Shown here in pieces: positions 62,381-64,000 of a stretch of 64,000 nucleotides of DNA. Source of the DNA: DASZIT01 sp963770635 (GTDB taxonomy: Bacteria; Actinomycetota; Acidimicrobiia; Acidimicrobiales; RAAP-2); assembly GCA_963770635.1 (NCBI GenBank), contig CAVYQI010000002.1, positions 210,515-274,514 on the forward strand. Reading direction: 5' to 3'. Position 1 is the stretch's first letter; every line of letters starts with the position of its first letter. The position numbers and the translations under genes are program-made. Under the pieces are notes generated by a model, which saw only the letters and a list, made by a program, of their open reading frames with translations, did not search any database and was not told the origin of the DNA.

Positions 62381-64000
62381 TCGCAGTGCTCCGCGGACGG
62401 GGGGACGTCGAGCGCCGGGTTGGCACCGAAGAAGCCCACTGGTAGCAGATGGAAGCCGCAGTACTCCACGGGCATGACCGGCCAGTCCTCCGGGCGGGGG
62501 ACGTGGGTGACCCCGAAGCTGTGCCAGGCGACGATCTCGGTGTCGGTCAGCGGCCGGTCGGCCGCCGTCCATCGCGGCAAGCCGTCGCCGCCGGGGTGTT
62601 GATTGGGATAGTCGCCGGCGGCCCGCTTCTCGTCGGGTTCGTACGGGGTGACCCACAGGTTGTGCTGGGCGAATCCGGCCCGCTGCCCGACGCTGGATTC
62701 CGGCTGCGCCAGCAAGCGTCGGGGCGGAGCCGGGGACCAGCTTGTAGGCCACCGGTTGCCCCAGCCGGTTGAAGACGTTGGGGTTCACGAACTTCCAGTG
62801 GCGGCTGGCGGCGGTGTCCACGTTGCGCCGGGCCTGGAGCTCGGACTCGAGCCGGGTGGCCACCGGAATGAAGGCGTTGGCCACGGATTGTCGTCGCCGG
62901 CCGGGAGCGGCGAGCAGGAGACCTCGTAGACCTCGTTGACCGGCCCGTCCACCTCCATGTCCAGCCGGGCGCAGAACAGGTGCTGGTGCACGGGGGCGGC
63001 CAGGCCGGGGGCGACGACGGTGGCGAACGGCGTCGGCTCCCCCGGGTTCACCGCCTGGGTGGACATGACGCCCGTCAACTTAACCTCGAGCTGGATGGTG
63101 CCATCGAGGTAGAAGTACCAGTAGAAGCCGTACTCGTAATTGCCCACAGTGGCGATAGACGACACCACCAGTCGCCGGCGAGCGCCGCACCTCGGTTCGC
63201 CCGATGTTCATGTCCTGGTGCTTCCAGAGGATGCCGTAGTCCTCCTCGTGGATGCAGATGGCATTCGAGACCACATACGGCTTGCCCTGCTCGGTGGCCA
63301 GGGTGGCGTCGAGGTAGGCGATCTCGCCCAGGCAGTCGCAACCCTGGGTGAGGGAGTTGGCCATCCGCCCGAGTCCCCACTCGCCGACGTCGAAGGCGTT
63401 TTTCCAACCGTGCATGTCGCCGGGGTCGCCGTAGGGGACCACCATCTCGGTGATGGAGGCCCGGTGCAGAATCGGACGGACCTGTTCCCCGTCCTGGTAG
63501 CCGACGGTGTGGAGCACCAGACCGTCATACGGTTCCATCGACACCCGCAACGACCAGCGTTGCCAGCTGATGAGATTCGACTCGATGGTGAAGCTCGGGC
63601 CCTCGGGCTGGACGATCTCCAGCGGCCGGAGGTCGTCCCGCAGGGGTTGGTGGTCCTCGGGGTAGTAGCTGCCGGTTTCCTTCGGGAGCGGGACGACGCC
63701 GAAGTCGAGGACCTCGAGGACCTCACCGCGGGCGGCGTCCACGGTGGCCACCACCCCTTCGACGGGACGGGCATACCCGTTGTCGTCGGGAGACTCCCGG
63801 TAGTAGGAGAGACAGCGGGCGATGCGCTTGTGCTCTTCGGCGGCATTGCCGAAATTGCCGGTGGGCCAAGGATCGACCTGGACCTTGCCGAAGTCGGAGA
63901 TGCCCCGCAGCCGCATGGCCTGCTGCCAGGCCGGGTCCGCCTTGAGGGCGTTGATCGCCCGCATCGAGCTCCTCGAACAACAGGCGCGGGGCGCACATCG
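62377..64000 (-). pseudogene. Copper amine oxidase (primary-amine oxidase), 5' end outside, at least four frameshifts
   Basis: Fragments in different frames together give the C-terminal ~540 residues of a copper/TPQ amine oxidase. DPAWQQAMRLRGISDFGKVQVDPWPTGNFG, SLRVSMEPYDGLVLHTVGYQDG, the catalytic Asp in FDVGEWGLGR, CDCLGEIAYLDA, the TPQ Tyr in TVGNYEYGFYWYFYLDG, copper HxH in VHQHLFCARLDM, and the third copper His in TEIVAWHSFGVTHVPRPEDWPVMP. Frame changes are near 63960, 63172, 62886 and 62714. All catalytic residues remain, so errors near a contig end or poor coverage are as likely as decay. It oxidises primary amines to aldehydes with H2O2 release. Confidence 0.85.

Noticed and set aside
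1..64000. tRNA, rRNA, riboswitch or IS/transposase genes
   Set aside because: None recognised; gaps are short and no transposase motif or matching terminal inverted repeats were seen by eye.

Overview
The window is gene-dense, very GC-rich bacterial DNA with almost no spare sequence. Gene content points to an actinobacterium, most likely of the Acidimicrobiia type. Evidence includes a biotinyl/carboxyltransferase fusion, fused LivH-LivM permeases, long Thr-only linkers in secreted proteins, GYWLVA-DGGIFSFGDA repeat proteins, MurL/MurD2, hopanoid HpnJ, and many acyl-CoA enzymes, TetR regulators and sulfatases. The lineage call is inference; no rRNA or tRNA gene was seen.

Layout. 1-6.9 kb: end of hpnJ, a methyltransferase, a biotin-dependent carboxyltransferase, and a SNF2 helicase with a small partner. 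7-17.3 kb: an envelope/secretion block with a GH16 hydrolase, DsbA-like protein, LysR and divergent MFS exporter, two phosphodiester glycosidase-like proteins (one carrying six 42-residue repeats), an alpha/beta hydrolase, a GT1 glycosyltransferase and a Thr-rich lipoprotein. 17.3-23.3 kb: aldo/keto reductase, SnoaL-like protein, sulfatase, then murL-murD2, the alternative route to UDP-MurNAc-L-Ala-D-Glu. 23.3-26.5 kb: a PPOX-FAH hydrolase-VOC operon divergent from a TetR gene, with a perfect 20-bp palindrome between them. 26.6-33.5 kb: thioredoxin-like protein plus ABC-2 exporter (translationally coupled), a large arylsulfatase and an acyl-CoA synthetase. 34.3-37.9 kb: SDR divergent from an aldolase/Rid/RraA/HAD operon. 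38-43.5 kb: small stress and metabolic proteins, an ECF sigma factor with a DUF4349 partner, a cupin and an AllA-like protein. 43.5-62.4 kb: a TetR gene, a fused CoA-transferase, a complete branched-chain-type ABC importer, two thiolase-family proteins, two acyl-CoA dehydrogenases, enoyl-CoA hydratase, amidohydrolase, an EamA-like transporter and adenosine deaminase. The window ends inside a broken copper amine oxidase gene.

The most interesting signal is a shared inverted repeat, CTGAC-N6-GTCAG. It is exact in three divergent promoter regions (35.2, 44.3 and 60.2 kb), with near copies at 51.3 and 56.3 kb. One copy sits in the promoter region of the TetR gene at 43.5-44.3 kb. This suggests one regulator links uptake (Liv ABC), CoA activation or transfer, beta-oxidation and a small aldolase operon into one catabolic regulon whose substrate is unknown.

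A second pattern is technical. At least ten genes are split by single-base shifts, several in G/C runs and four within the last 1.6 kb, while their protein sequence stays well conserved on both sides. I read these mainly as uncorrected sequencing or assembly indels rather than decay.
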